64,000 nucleotides of DNA, from positions 930,001 to 994,000 of the forward strand of contig CP119313.1 of NCBI GenBank assembly GCA_029202485.1, in the 5' to 3' direction. The notes beneath the pieces were generated by a model that worked only from the letters and a program-made list of their open reading frames with translations, had not been told where the DNA came from and searched no databases. Shown piece after piece: positions 28,607-38,138 of this stretch. The stretch is from Candidatus Pedobacter colombiensis. Lineage in GTDB: Bacteria; Bacteroidota; Bacteroidia; Sphingobacteriales; Sphingobacteriaceae. A program made the translations under genes and the position numbers. Numbering within the stretch: position 1 is the stretch's first letter; each line of letters begins with the position of its first letter.

Positions 28607-30382
28607 ATGAAAAAAATTATCAATATATTATTCATCCTTACGGTACTCACTGCGCTGAGTAGCTGTAAAAATGCACTGGATGCGCCTACAAAATCATCCC
28701 TTGATGAGTCTGTTATTTTTTCTACACCTGCTTTAGCGAGAGGAGCAGTAACCGGTATCCTACAATCATTTGGTGAAACCAATTCTTACCGTGGTAGGTT
28801 TTTGGTTTATTACGGATTGAACAATGATGCAGAAGTTTACAATAGCTTAAAGGCTATTAATGACGATAAAGCAAGATTGTCTAATTACAATACCAATGAC
28901 GACAATGGTCAAATGAATACAGCTGACAATGCCTGGGCAAAGTTTTACGAGGCCATTGAAAGGGCAAATTTAGCGATACGTGGCTTAAAAGCTTTTGGTA
29001 AGGTTGAAAGTAATCCGGAATTGGCGCAAATATTGGGTGAAATTTTAACCCTAAGAGCAGTATTGTATAATGATTTGATAAAAGGATGGGGAGATGTTCC
29101 TGCTCGTTTTGAACCGATCAGTGCAGTAACTATCTATTTGCCAAGAAATGACAGGGATGTCATTTACAAACAACTTTTAGCTGATTTAGATGAGGCAGCG
29201 GGTTACTTACCATGGCCAAATGAAACAGCCGTAACCAGTACCGTTGAACATGTGAATAAAGCTTTTGCAAAAGGTTTAAGGGCTCGTTTGGCTTTAGCAG
29301 CTGGTGGTTATGCTCAACGTTTAGATAAAACTGTACGTTTAAGCACAGATCCTGATTTATCCCGTGATAAAATGTATGCCATAGCAAGGAAAGAATGTTT
29401 GGATATCATTGCCAGTGGAAAGTTAAGACTACTTGGATTTGAAGAAGTATTTAGAAAACTAAACGAAGAAGGAGGAGCCGCAGGTTTGGAATCGATGTGG
29501 GAGATTCCATTTAGTGATGGTAGAGGCCGGGTGATTTTTGATCTGGGCATCAGACATACCACTACTGATAAATGGACATTGCAGAACAAAGGTGGTACAG
29601 ATGGACCAAACCCAATTATGTTGTATGAATATGACAAAGATGATGTACGTAGGGCAGTTACTGTAGCGCCATATGAATGGACAAATGGTATACAGGTACC
29701 TTCTGCATTAGGACGCTTGTATTTTGGTAAATACCGTTACGAATGGATGAAAAGAGTGGTTACTTCAACAAATGATGATGGCTTAAATTGGATGTACATG
29801 CGCTATGCAGATGTTATATTAATGGCAGCGGAGGCAGTCAATGAACTGGATGGTCCAGGTGCAGCGGCTCCATATTTAAAAATGATCCGTGACAGGGCTT
29901 TCCCTAATAATGCGGCAAAGGTTACTGCGTTTATGACGACTGCAACTGCCTCTAAATCTACTTTTTTTGATGCAATTGTAAATGAAAGAGCCTTAGAATT
30001 TACTGGAGAAATGTTAAGAAAGGCAGATTTGATACGTTGGAACTTACTGGGGACAAAATTGGCAGAAGCAAAAGTTAAACTAGAGCAACTGGAGAAAAGA
30101 CAAGGTAAGTACGCCAATCTTCCAGCTAAAATTTATTATAAAACAGGTGCTGATGGTTACACTGTTGATATTTATGGTTTAAACTTCGGCGATACAGACA
30201 CTCAGGGTGCAGCACTAACTGGCTATACTTCAAAAACCTGGACTATGATCTCTAGTGGTGATGCTGCTACTTTCTGGGATGCACTTTATGTAAAAGATCC
30301 TAATAAACAGCAGTTTTGGCCAATATGGAAAACGTTTCTAGAGAGCTCAAATAAAATGCTAAATAACGATAATTTGAACTAG
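28607..30382 (+). CDS. SusD/RagB family glycan-binding lipoprotein
   Basis: This 591-residue surface lipoprotein has a signal ending LTALSSC (cysteine near residue 21) followed by acidic residues. The usual helical SusD/RagB core includes AEILTLRAVLYNDLIKGWGDVP, WMYMRYADVILMAAEAVNELDG and the C-terminal VNERALEFTGEMLRKADLIRW. It caps the SusC barrel and captures the glycan. It starts 22 bases after the SusC stop, so the two are one operon. Confidence 0.96.
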   Translation: MKKIINILFILTVLTALSSCKNALDAPTKSSLDESVIFSTPALARGAVTGILQSFGETNSYRGRFLVYYGLNNDAEVYNSLKAINDDKARLSNYNTNDDNGQMNTADNAWAKFYEAIERANLAIRGLKAFGKVESNPELAQILGEILTLRAVLYNDLIKGWGDVPARFEPISAVTIYLPRNDRDVIYKQLLADLDEAAGYLPWPNETAVTSTVEHVNKAFAKGLRARLALAAGGYAQRLDKTVRLSTDPDLSRDKMYAIARKECLDIIASGKLRLLGFEEVFRKLNEEGGAAGLESMWEIPFSDGRGRVIFDLGIRHTTTDKWTLQNKGGTDGPNPIMLYEYDKDDVRRAVTVAPYEWTNGIQVPSALGRLYFGKYRYEWMKRVVTSTNDDGLNWMYMRYADVILMAAEAVNELDGPGAAAPYLKMIRDRAFPNNAAKVTAFMTTATASKSTFFDAIVNERALEFTGEMLRKADLIRWNLLGTKLAEAKVKLEQLEKRQGKYANLPAKIYYKTGADGYTVDIYGLNFGDTDTQGAALTGYTSKTWTMISSGDAATFWDALYVKDPNKQQFWPIWKTFLESSNKMLNNDNLN

Positions 30383-30398
30383 TAAAATTCATAATGAT

Positions 30399-31982
30399 AT
30401 GAATATCAAAAATATAAAAATAGGTGTTTTCTTCTTGTTAGCTGTTTTTAGTCTTTCAAGTTGTAAAGACGACGTAATGTCCGAAATCTCCACGCTTAAT
30501 GTAGACAGAGCTTTTTCACCAACAGGTTTAAGCACAACTATAGTAAACAAGACGGGGGTAAAGTTAACCTGGAAAGCAGTAATTAATGCAACTTCTTATA
30601 CGGTAGAGGTATCTCAAAATGCAGATTTCTCAGGTACACCCTTTAAAACTATTAGTAACATTACCTTTGATCAAGTGCCTTATACAGTTACCGACCTTGG
30701 CGGTAATACTCAGTATTATGTAAGAGTCAAAGCGGTTGGTGATGGCATTACTGATTCTAAATGGGTAACAGCAGCAGTTAAGACAGAAGCGGAACAGATT
30801 TTTCAGGATATTGCTGCTGGAAAATTAACATCAAGATCTGTAACCTTAAATTGGCCAGCTGGTCAAAATGCTACTAGTTTAACCATTACACCAGGAAATA
30901 TCGTACACGCCGTTACTGCAGCAGAAATTGCAGCAGGTGAAGTAGTCATATCTGGTTTAACACCGAAAGTAACTTATACAGCAACTTTACTTTTGAACAG
31001 TGCAGTAAGGGGGACTAAAGTTTTTACAACTCCTGCTGAACTACCTACCGGAGCTGACGTTGTTTATGTTGCTGCAACAGATGATCTTGCAGGGATGATC
31101 CAGGCAGCTACTAAAAGTACAAGATTTGTGATATTGGAAGGTACCAAATACAATTCCGATGGAGGAATAACGCTACCGGGTGGAATAGACATCAGTATTA
31201 TTGGTGAGGTTGCTGCTACAAAACCTATTGTTTCAATTAATCTGATTACACTTCCAACAACTGGTGGAAAACTGCATTTCGAGAACGTGGATGTAACCGG
31301 TTACGCAAATGGTAATGAAACTACCGCTCAACGCGCGTATCTCATCAATCAAAGTAATGCTACAACAATGGATGAGGTTTCTTTTGAAAACTGTAACATT
31401 CATCATTTTACGAATTCTCCTCTACGGCTTCAGACTACTAGTATAATGACAATTAACAAGGTTATTGTAAATAATTGTATTGTTGATGATATAGGAGCAA
31501 ATGGTAGTAGTTATGCATTTATCAATTCTAACGTTCAATATGGCAAAATTAATAACATTACAATAACCAATAGCACTTTCTCTAGTCTTGGATACGGATT
31601 GATTATTCATAGTTCTGCACCTTCATTGTCAGTGACTATAGAAAATAATACTTTTTATAATGTTGTTGGTGATACCAGGTATCTTATTGATTATAATGCT
31701 CAAACTATTACTAATGGTTTTTCATTTAAAAATAATATTGTTGGAAAAACACTATCTCCTTTAGCAACAGGAAGAGGTATCAGGTCAGCAACAGTTCCAA
31801 CCGTAGCAAATAATTATAAAACTTCAGATGCCATTTTTGCAGGTAATGCCATTCCGAGCATCATAGATTATGCTGGTCCAAGTTCAAGTCTATTCGTAGC
31901 ACCGGACAGCAAAAATTTCAAAATAAAAGATGACGGATTTGCAGGTAAATCTACTGCAGGTGATCCGAGATGGAGATTATAA
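30399..31982 (+). CDS. Surface lipoprotein with fibronectin III and DUF4957/DUF5123-like beta-helix
   Basis: This 527-residue lipoprotein (signal ending VFSLSSC) has a fibronectin type III domain at ~40-130 and a second sandwich-like stretch to ~215. The C-terminal right-handed beta-helix (repeated short N-rich turns such as NVDVTG, NCNIHHF, NNCIVDD, NSTFSSL) resembles DUF4957/DUF5123 proteins. It has no obvious lyase active site. Lying 16 bases after susD, it sits where surface glycan-binding proteins are normally encoded, so I read it as an accessory pectin-binding protein. A terminator follows it, closing the susC-susD unit. Confidence 0.78.
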   Translation: MNIKNIKIGVFFLLAVFSLSSCKDDVMSEISTLNVDRAFSPTGLSTTIVNKTGVKLTWKAVINATSYTVEVSQNADFSGTPFKTISNITFDQVPYTVTDLGGNTQYYVRVKAVGDGITDSKWVTAAVKTEAEQIFQDIAAGKLTSRSVTLNWPAGQNATSLTITPGNIVHAVTAAEIAAGEVVISGLTPKVTYTATLLLNSAVRGTKVFTTPAELPTGADVVYVAATDDLAGMIQAATKSTRFVILEGTKYNSDGGITLPGGIDISIIGEVAATKPIVSINLITLPTTGGKLHFENVDVTGYANGNETTAQRAYLINQSNATTMDEVSFENCNIHHFTNSPLRLQTTSIMTINKVIVNNCIVDDIGANGSSYAFINSNVQYGKINNITITNSTFSSLGYGLIIHSSAPSLSVTIENNTFYNVVGDTRYLIDYNAQTITNGFSFKNNIVGKTLSPLATGRGIRSATVPTVANNYKTSDAIFAGNAIPSIIDYAGPSSSLFVAPDSKNFKIKDDGFAGKSTAGDPRWRL

Positions 31983-32000
31983 TCTTTCTAGTTTTAAATG

Positions 32001-32037
32001 TATAACGGGATGCAATTTTACATCCCGTTATATTTTT
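32001..32037 (+). terminator. Strong intrinsic terminator after the susCD operon
   Basis: A perfect 12-bp stem, TATAACGGGATG (32001-32012) with CATCCCGTTATA (32021-32032), is followed by five T. It separates the transport and binding genes from the enzyme genes. Confidence 0.88.
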
Positions 32038-32077
32038 AAAGCCTAATCTATATCCGCGTATTTAGAATTTAATTGTT

Positions 32078-33562
32078 ATGAAGAAAAAGGATATAATATT
32101 CTCTTTGCTTTTTTTTATTATTGGTTTTGGCTGTAAAAAAGGAAAATCAACCTCAAAGGAAGAGGAGCCTATTGTAAATAATCCTAACCCGGTAATAAAA
32201 ACTCCTACACCCGTTACAGAAACTGCTTTAGCTTTCCCAGGGGCTGAAGGTTACGGAAAAAATACAACAGGCGGACGCGGCGGGAAAGTAATTAAAGTTA
32301 CCAATCTTAACGATTCAGGGGTAGGTAGTTTAAGAGCTGCATTAGCCGAAAGCGGAGCTCGTATTATCGTTTTTGAAGTTTCAGGGAATATTAAATTAAA
32401 TAGCAAACTTCAAATTAAAAATGGAAATGTCACTATTGCCGGACAAACCGCACCCGGTGATGGGATTTGTATTCAAGACTATGAAATGAATGTAGATGCT
32501 GATAATGTGATTATTCGCTACATGAGGTTTAGAATGGGGGATTTGACTAAAAATGAGCAAGATGCACTTTGGGGACGTTACCACCAAAATGTCATCATTG
32601 ATCATTGCTCAATGAGCTGGTCGATAGACGAATGCTCTTCTTTTTATGCCAATAAGAATTTTACCATGCAATGGTGTATCCTTTCAGAAAGTTTGAACAA
32701 ATCTTTTCATGAAAAAGACGACCATGGTTATGGGGCAATCTGGGGAGGAACAAATGCTAGTTTTCATCACAATCTCCTGGCAAACCACAATAGTAGAAAT
32801 GCACGTTTTGATGGCGGAAATCGTACCGGAACTGGTAGTAGTCCTTTTGGAATTGACAAAGTTGATTATCGTAATAATGTAATCTACAATTGGGGAAGTA
32901 ACAGTGCTTATGGGGGAGAGAATGGCGAATATAACATGATAGCAAATTATTATAAACCCGGTCCGGGCACAACCTCTTCAAAAAAGAGCCGGATCATGGA
33001 GATTTATATGGAAACTGACCTGGTTAAATTTAGCCCTGGTTTTGGCAAGTTCTATATTGCAGATAATTACATGGATGGCAACCCAACGGTAACCCAAAGT
33101 AATTGGACTGGAGTCGACAAAGGAACCGGATTGGGCGACGCTAATTTCGCACTGGCAAAAATGTCAGCCGCTTTTGCAGCAGAAGCAATCACTTTACATA
33201 CTGCCGTACAAGCTTATAATGCTGTTTTGTTATATGGTGGTGCCAGCTTTAAGAGAGACCCTATAGATGTTAGGATCATGAAAGAAGTTAAAGACGGTAC
33301 GGTTACCTATAGTGGTTCAAAAACAGGAAAATTGGGAATTATAGACTCTCAAACCGATGTGGGTGGATGGCCGGTTTTAAATTCTACTCCCTCGCTTACA
33401 GATACAGATGGAGATGGTATGCCGGATAGTTGGGAAATTGAAAATGGGTTAGATCCTAAAACGGCGAATGCAAGTGGTAAAGATTTAAGTACAGGTTATA
33501 CCAATATAGAGGTTTATATCAACAGTCTGGTCAAGGAGATAACCACTAATCAGGTAAAGTAA
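32078..33562 (+). CDS. Pectate lyase, polysaccharide lyase family 1 type
   Basis: This 494-residue exported lipoprotein (FFIIGFGC lipobox) cuts homogalacturonan by beta-elimination. It has the Bacteroidota PL1 start FPGAEGYGKNTTGGRGGKVI, the SLRAALAESGARIIVFEVSG segment, and beta-helix segments VTIAGQTAPGDGI, VIIRYMRFRMGD and VIIDHCSMSWSIDE. The C-terminus has a calcium-binding-like DTDGDGMPDSWEIENGLDP repeat. It is the first gene after the terminator at 32037 and heads a run of six enzyme genes. Subfamily and exact cleavage specificity cannot be decided by reading. Confidence 0.9.
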   Translation: MKKKDIIFSLLFFIIGFGCKKGKSTSKEEEPIVNNPNPVIKTPTPVTETALAFPGAEGYGKNTTGGRGGKVIKVTNLNDSGVGSLRAALAESGARIIVFEVSGNIKLNSKLQIKNGNVTIAGQTAPGDGICIQDYEMNVDADNVIIRYMRFRMGDLTKNEQDALWGRYHQNVIIDHCSMSWSIDECSSFYANKNFTMQWCILSESLNKSFHEKDDHGYGAIWGGTNASFHHNLLANHNSRNARFDGGNRTGTGSSPFGIDKVDYRNNVIYNWGSNSAYGGENGEYNMIANYYKPGPGTTSSKKSRIMEIYMETDLVKFSPGFGKFYIADNYMDGNPTVTQSNWTGVDKGTGLGDANFALAKMSAAFAAEAITLHTAVQAYNAVLLYGGASFKRDPIDVRIMKEVKDGTVTYSGSKTGKLGIIDSQTDVGGWPVLNSTPSLTDTDGDGMPDSWEIENGLDPKTANASGKDLSTGYTNIEVYINSLVKEITTNQVK

Positions 33563-33592
33563 GAACAATTGCACAAATAAATAATATTATAG

Positions 33593-34345
33593 ATGAGCCT
33601 ATTTAATAAATTAAGATTTGCCGCCTTTTTTAGTGTTATCCTGCTAATGTCTTTCATGACTCCAGCCAAAAAAATTAAAGTTTATCTGGTTGGAGATTCT
33701 ACAATGTCGGTAAAACTAATCTCCAAATACCCAGAAACAGGATGGGGAATGCCATTTGCTATTTTTTTTGATGAATCAGTAACTGTTGATAATCGCGCGC
33801 AAAATGGTCGAAGCACTAAGTCATTCATTACTGAGGGGCGTTGGAAATCTGTAACCGATAGTTTAAATGCGGGTGATTATGTTTTTATTCAGTTTGGTCA
33901 TAATGATGAGGTAAAAACAAAAAAGACCTATACTACAGAAGATGAATTTAAAACGAACCTGGAGAAATATGTAAGCGAAACCCTAAAGGTTCGTGCTTTT
34001 CCCATACTGATTACACCGGTTGCTCGTCGTAGTTTTGATGCAAATGGCAATGTGCAGGAAAGCCACCAGGTATATTCAGAAATTGTTAGGAATGTGGCTG
34101 GAAAAATGAATGTCCCATTGATAGACCTTGATAAAGAAAGTATGGCATTATTGCAAAAGATGGGTGTAGAAAATTCAAAACTGTTATTTAATAAACTAGA
34201 GCCCGGCCAGCACCCAAATTATCCGGCAGGAGTAGATGATAATACTCACTTTAATGAATATGGAGCAAGGAGGATGGCTGAATTGGTATTGGCAGAACTT
34301 AAAAAATTGAACTTGGAGCTTGCAGCTCGAGTTGTAAAACGATAG
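33593..34345 (+). CDS. Rhamnogalacturonan acetylesterase (CE12-type SGNH hydrolase)
   Basis: This 250-residue exported enzyme removes acetyl groups from pectin so that lyases and hydrolases can reach the backbone. The SGNH blocks are visible: block I GDSTMS (nucleophile S36), the QFGHNDE segment (N104), and DNTH with D216 and H219. This arrangement is typical of CE12 esterases. It lies 30 bases after the PL1 gene and 6 bases before the GH43 gene. Confidence 0.9.
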   Translation: MSLFNKLRFAAFFSVILLMSFMTPAKKIKVYLVGDSTMSVKLISKYPETGWGMPFAIFFDESVTVDNRAQNGRSTKSFITEGRWKSVTDSLNAGDYVFIQFGHNDEVKTKKTYTTEDEFKTNLEKYVSETLKVRAFPILITPVARRSFDANGNVQESHQVYSEIVRNVAGKMNVPLIDLDKESMALLQKMGVENSKLLFNKLEPGQHPNYPAGVDDNTHFNEYGARRMAELVLAELKKLNLELAARVVKR

Positions 34346-34351
34346 TAATTT

Positions 34352-35998
34352 ATGATTAGGTATTTAATTCTAGGCGGATTTTTATGTAGCGCCACTCTAG
34401 GGGCTAGTGCCCAATCCATTGGGGCTGGTAAAAACTATGTTTCAAAAGTATGGGTAGCCGATCAGGGCAATGGTACTTACAAGAATCCAATTCTGGATGC
34501 CGATTATTCTGATCCGGATGCAATAAGAGTTGGAGATGATTTTTACCTTGTCGCCTCCAGCTTTGATGCGGTACCTGGATTGCCAATTCTCCATTCCAAA
34601 GATCTGGTAAACTGGCGCATCATTGGCCATGCGCTAAAACGCCAGCCTCCTTTTGATCATTTTGCTAAAACCCAACACGGTAACGGCGTATGGGCTCCTG
34701 CAATACGTTATCATAACAATGAGTTTTATATTTATTATCCAGACCCTGACTTTGGAATTTATGTAACCAAGGCAAAGAATCCGCAAGGACCCTGGTCTGA
34801 CCCCGAGCTGATTGAAGCAGGTAAAGGTCTGATAGATCCATGCCCTTTATGGGATGACAATGGTAAAGTATATCTGGCGTATGCCTATGCAGGAAGCAGG
34901 GCAGGAATAAAAAGTATCATTGCTGTAAAACAACTTAATCCAGAGGGAACGAAAACGCTTGACGCAGGTACGATCGTATATGACGGACATGAAACTGACC
35001 CAACCATTGAAGGCCCGAAGTTTTATAAGCGCAATGGTTATTACTATATTTTCGCACCGGCAGGTGGTGTTTCTACAGGATGGCAGTTGGTATTGCGTTC
35101 CAAAAATATATATGGTCCTTACGAACGAAGAGTAGTAATGGATCAAGGTAAAAGCACCGTTAATGGTCCACACCAGGGAGCCTGGGTAGATACCCAAACA
35201 GGTGAGGATTGGTTCTTGCATTTTCAGGACAAAGATGCTTATGGCAGAGTTGTACACCTGCAACCCATGAAATGGATAAATGATTGGCCGGTTATAGGTC
35301 TTGATAAAGATGGCGATGGAGTTGGAGAGCCTGTAATGACTTATAAAAAGCCGAATGTCGGTAAAGTTTATCCAATAGAAACTCCTGCAGAAAGCGATGA
35401 GTTTGATACCAGAGCAATGGGGTTACAATGGCAATGGCAAGCAAATCCTAAAGCTACATGGTCGTTTATGAATGTAACAAAAGGTGCATTAAGGTTATAC
35501 TCAGATCAGGTACCGGACAGTGCAAAGAATTATTGGGATGTGCCCAATATCCTGTTGCAGAAATTCCCAACCGAAGAATTTAAAGCAACAACAAAGCTTA
35601 CTTTTTCACCCAATGCAAAAATTGAGAATGAAAAGGCAGGATTGATTATCATGGGACAGAGTTATGCTAACCTCTCCATTAAAAGTAAAAAGGATGGCAA
35701 TTACCTGGTCTATGCGGTTTGTAAAAATGCCCACAAGGGAAATAAAGAAGTAGAAACAACGCTAACCAAGCTCAATGCAGCCTCGCTGTACTTGCGTGTA
35801 AACGTGAGCAAAGGAGGGAAGTGCAAATTCAGCTATAGTGTAGATGGGAAAAAATTTGAAGATGCAGGGAGCGAATTTATTGCAACACCCGGACAATGGA
35901 TAGGGGCAAAAATAGGGCTGTTCTGCACCAGAGAAGTTAAAATTAATGATTCAGGATATGCCGATTTCGACTGGTTTAGAATAGAGCCGGCTAAGTAA
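34352..35998 (+). CDS. Glycoside hydrolase family 43 with C-terminal beta-sandwich
   Basis: This 548-residue exported protein (signal peptide 1-20) has a five-bladed GH43 catalytic domain from about residue 38 (NPILDADYSDPDAIRVGDD, containing the family's catalytic aspartate region; later VWAPAIRYHNNEFYIYYP and ETDPTIEGPKFYKRNGYYY). A concanavalin-like domain at ~345-545 resembles the beta-xylosidase C-terminal module. Family members act on arabinosyl, xylosyl or galactosyl side chains; in this pectin locus an arabinan or xylogalacturonan side chain is most likely. The gene starts 6 bases after the esterase gene. Confidence 0.88.
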   Translation: MIRYLILGGFLCSATLGASAQSIGAGKNYVSKVWVADQGNGTYKNPILDADYSDPDAIRVGDDFYLVASSFDAVPGLPILHSKDLVNWRIIGHALKRQPPFDHFAKTQHGNGVWAPAIRYHNNEFYIYYPDPDFGIYVTKAKNPQGPWSDPELIEAGKGLIDPCPLWDDNGKVYLAYAYAGSRAGIKSIIAVKQLNPEGTKTLDAGTIVYDGHETDPTIEGPKFYKRNGYYYIFAPAGGVSTGWQLVLRSKNIYGPYERRVVMDQGKSTVNGPHQGAWVDTQTGEDWFLHFQDKDAYGRVVHLQPMKWINDWPVIGLDKDGDGVGEPVMTYKKPNVGKVYPIETPAESDEFDTRAMGLQWQWQANPKATWSFMNVTKGALRLYSDQVPDSAKNYWDVPNILLQKFPTEEFKATTKLTFSPNAKIENEKAGLIIMGQSYANLSIKSKKDGNYLVYAVCKNAHKGNKEVETTLTKLNAASLYLRVNVSKGGKCKFSYSVDGKKFEDAGSEFIATPGQWIGAKIGLFCTREVKINDSGYADFDWFRIEPAK

Positions 35999-36011
35999 AA
36001 TTATAATATAA

Positions 36012-37040
36012 ATGGCAATGAAATATTTGTTAAAGACGCAGGCACTCATTGTATTATGCATCTTATGCTGTACGATGGAAATTCTGGCACAGGGAGCTAT
36101 CTTCCCAAAAGAAATTACTGTCGCACAGGATGGGAGCGGTAATTATAAAACAATACAGGAAGCAGTAAATGCAGTACGTGATTTAGGGGAGAAAAGGGTA
36201 AAGATTTTTATTAAAAAAGGAATCTATAATGAAAAATTGGTTATCCCATCCTGGAAAACAAGTATCTCCCTGATTGGAGAAGATAAAGAAAATACAATCA
36301 TCACCAATAATGATTTCTCAGGAAAGGTCAATCCACAAGGTAAAGATGCCTTTGGTAAAGATAAGTTTACTACTTATACTTCTTATACCGTATTGGTGCA
36401 GGGAAATGATGTAAGTATAGAGAACCTTACCATAGCCAATACTGCCGGCCCAGTAGGGCAAGCCGTGGCATTACATGTAGAGGGCGACCGATTTGTGGCC
36501 AAAAACTGTAAGTTATTGGGCTTTCAGGATACGCTTTATGCAGCAACAGAGAAAAGTCGTCAGTTTTACCAGGATTGCTATATAGAGGGCACTACAGATT
36601 TTATCTTTGGTGAAGCTACTGTAGTTTTTCAAAACTGCATAATCAATAGCCTGGTCAACTCCTTTATAACTGCGGCGGCTACCAGGCCAAATCAGAAATT
36701 TGGCTTTGTACTTTTTAACTGTACTCTTCAAGCAGCCGAAAAAGCTACAAAAGTATACCTGGGTAGGCCATGGCGCCCTTATGCAAAAACGGTTTTTATA
36801 AACTGTGAGCTAGGCAACCACATCACTCCTGAAGGTTGGAATCCCTGGAAAGGAGATGCTATGTTTCCGGATAAAGAGAAAACAGCCTATTATGCAGAAT
36901 TTGGAAATAAAGGACCCGGTGCAGTATCAAAAGAACGTGTAAGTTGGTCACACCAGTTAAACGCGAAAGACATAAAATCCTATACACTTAAAAACATACT
37001 AGGCGGGGCAGACAACTGGAACCCACTATCAGAGATTTAA
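36012..37040 (+). CDS. Pectinesterase (CE8), copy 1
   Basis: This 342-residue exported enzyme removes methyl esters from homogalacturonan. CE8 motifs are present: GPVGQAVAL (glutamine), GFQDTLYA (catalytic aspartate), TDFIFGEA (second aspartate) and LGRPWRPYAKTVF (arginine). The start at 36012 and an in-frame ATG at 36018 are both possible; both keep the signal peptide ending EILAQ. A paralogue lies at 40723 in the second enzyme set. The genes 34352-39542 are closely spaced and co-directional. Confidence 0.93.
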   Translation: MAMKYLLKTQALIVLCILCCTMEILAQGAIFPKEITVAQDGSGNYKTIQEAVNAVRDLGEKRVKIFIKKGIYNEKLVIPSWKTSISLIGEDKENTIITNNDFSGKVNPQGKDAFGKDKFTTYTSYTVLVQGNDVSIENLTIANTAGPVGQAVALHVEGDRFVAKNCKLLGFQDTLYAATEKSRQFYQDCYIEGTTDFIFGEATVVFQNCIINSLVNSFITAAATRPNQKFGFVLFNCTLQAAEKATKVYLGRPWRPYAKTVFINCELGNHITPEGWNPWKGDAMFPDKEKTAYYAEFGNKGPGAVSKERVSWSHQLNAKDIKSYTLKNILGGADNWNPLSEI

Positions 37041-37067
37041 AATCATTATTAACTGAAAAAACAAGCA

Positions 37068-38105
37068 ATGAAATCGTATAAAAATATAACAAAGATTGTA
37101 TTAAGTGGTGTTGCCTGCCTGTGTTTTGTGCAGGTTAATGCCCAGGATCTGCAGGCAGATAATATGCTATTGTTTCAACGTGGGAATGGGGGCTGGTCTA
37201 AGCAATTCAAAGGCAAAGCCTTTAAATATGATGTCGAGTTTTCGGATAGCGAAAAATCTGAGATAGCAGCCGAAGCAAGGAAAGATGATGCAAATATTGA
37301 TAACGGTGCGACTGCCAAGGAAATCAGGTATTTGGTTAAAGCCTATAAAAAGGACAAGAATCCAAAATATCTTGCCGCTGCCGAAGATGGTATTCGCTAT
37401 TTGTTAAAAGCGCAATATCAAAATGGTGGATGGCCGCAGTATTATCCTGATAAGCGTTTTTATAGAGCTCATATTACCTATAACGACAATGCGATGATCA
37501 ACGCATTGAATGTATTGCAAGATGTAGTCCTCAAACAAAATGACTTTGAAGTGGTTAGCGAGAAGCTAATCGAGCCAAGTGCCAATGCTATAAAAAAGGG
37601 GATTGACTGCATTCTAAAAACACAGATCAAAGTAAACGGTAAGCTTACCGCCTGGTGTCAGCAATATGATGAGCGAACATTAGAACCTGCAAAGGCCAGA
37701 GCCTATGAGTTACCTTCTATAAGTGGTTCCGAAAGCGATGAAATCGTTGAATTTCTAATGAGCCAGCCAAATCCTTCAAGAGAAATCAAGGATGCCATAA
37801 ATGCAGCTGTAGAATGGTTTCAGACGGTGAAAATTGTAGGATATAAAATTATTGAAGTGCCGGCACCAGGTACAGAGAAAGGAAAAGATAGACAGTTGGT
37901 GGCTGATGATGCATCCACAATATGGGCAAGGTATTATGAGATCGGAACGAACAAACCTTTCTTTTGCGATCGGGATGGCATTGTGAAATATTCAATTCAA
38001 GATATTGGTTATGAAAGGCGTAATGGCTATGCCTGGTATGGGACCTGGCCCAAAAAAGTACTCGAAAAGGTGTATCCGGCTTGGGTAAAGAGAAATGGTA
38101 AATAG
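37068..38105 (+). CDS. Pectate lyase, polysaccharide lyase family 10 (PelA type)
   Basis: This 345-residue exported protein (signal peptide ending QVNAQ) has the PL10 alpha/alpha toroid landmarks: GNGGWSKQ, NIDNGATAKEIRYL, AQYQNGGWPQYYPD, YRAHITYNDNAMINAL, AWCQQYDERTLEPAKARAYE and the C-terminal ERRNGYAWYGTWP. It cleaves de-esterified homogalacturonan by beta-elimination. A 3' remnant of a second gene of the same family is at 43493-43604. Confidence 0.93.
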   Translation: MKSYKNITKIVLSGVACLCFVQVNAQDLQADNMLLFQRGNGGWSKQFKGKAFKYDVEFSDSEKSEIAAEARKDDANIDNGATAKEIRYLVKAYKKDKNPKYLAAAEDGIRYLLKAQYQNGGWPQYYPDKRFYRAHITYNDNAMINALNVLQDVVLKQNDFEVVSEKLIEPSANAIKKGIDCILKTQIKVNGKLTAWCQQYDERTLEPAKARAYELPSISGSESDEIVEFLMSQPNPSREIKDAINAAVEWFQTVKIVGYKIIEVPAPGTEKGKDRQLVADDASTIWARYYEIGTNKPFFCDRDGIVKYSIQDIGYERRNGYAWYGTWPKKVLEKVYPAWVKRNGK

Positions 38106-38138
38106 TAACAGATATTTTTATTTTAATTAGGTACAATC

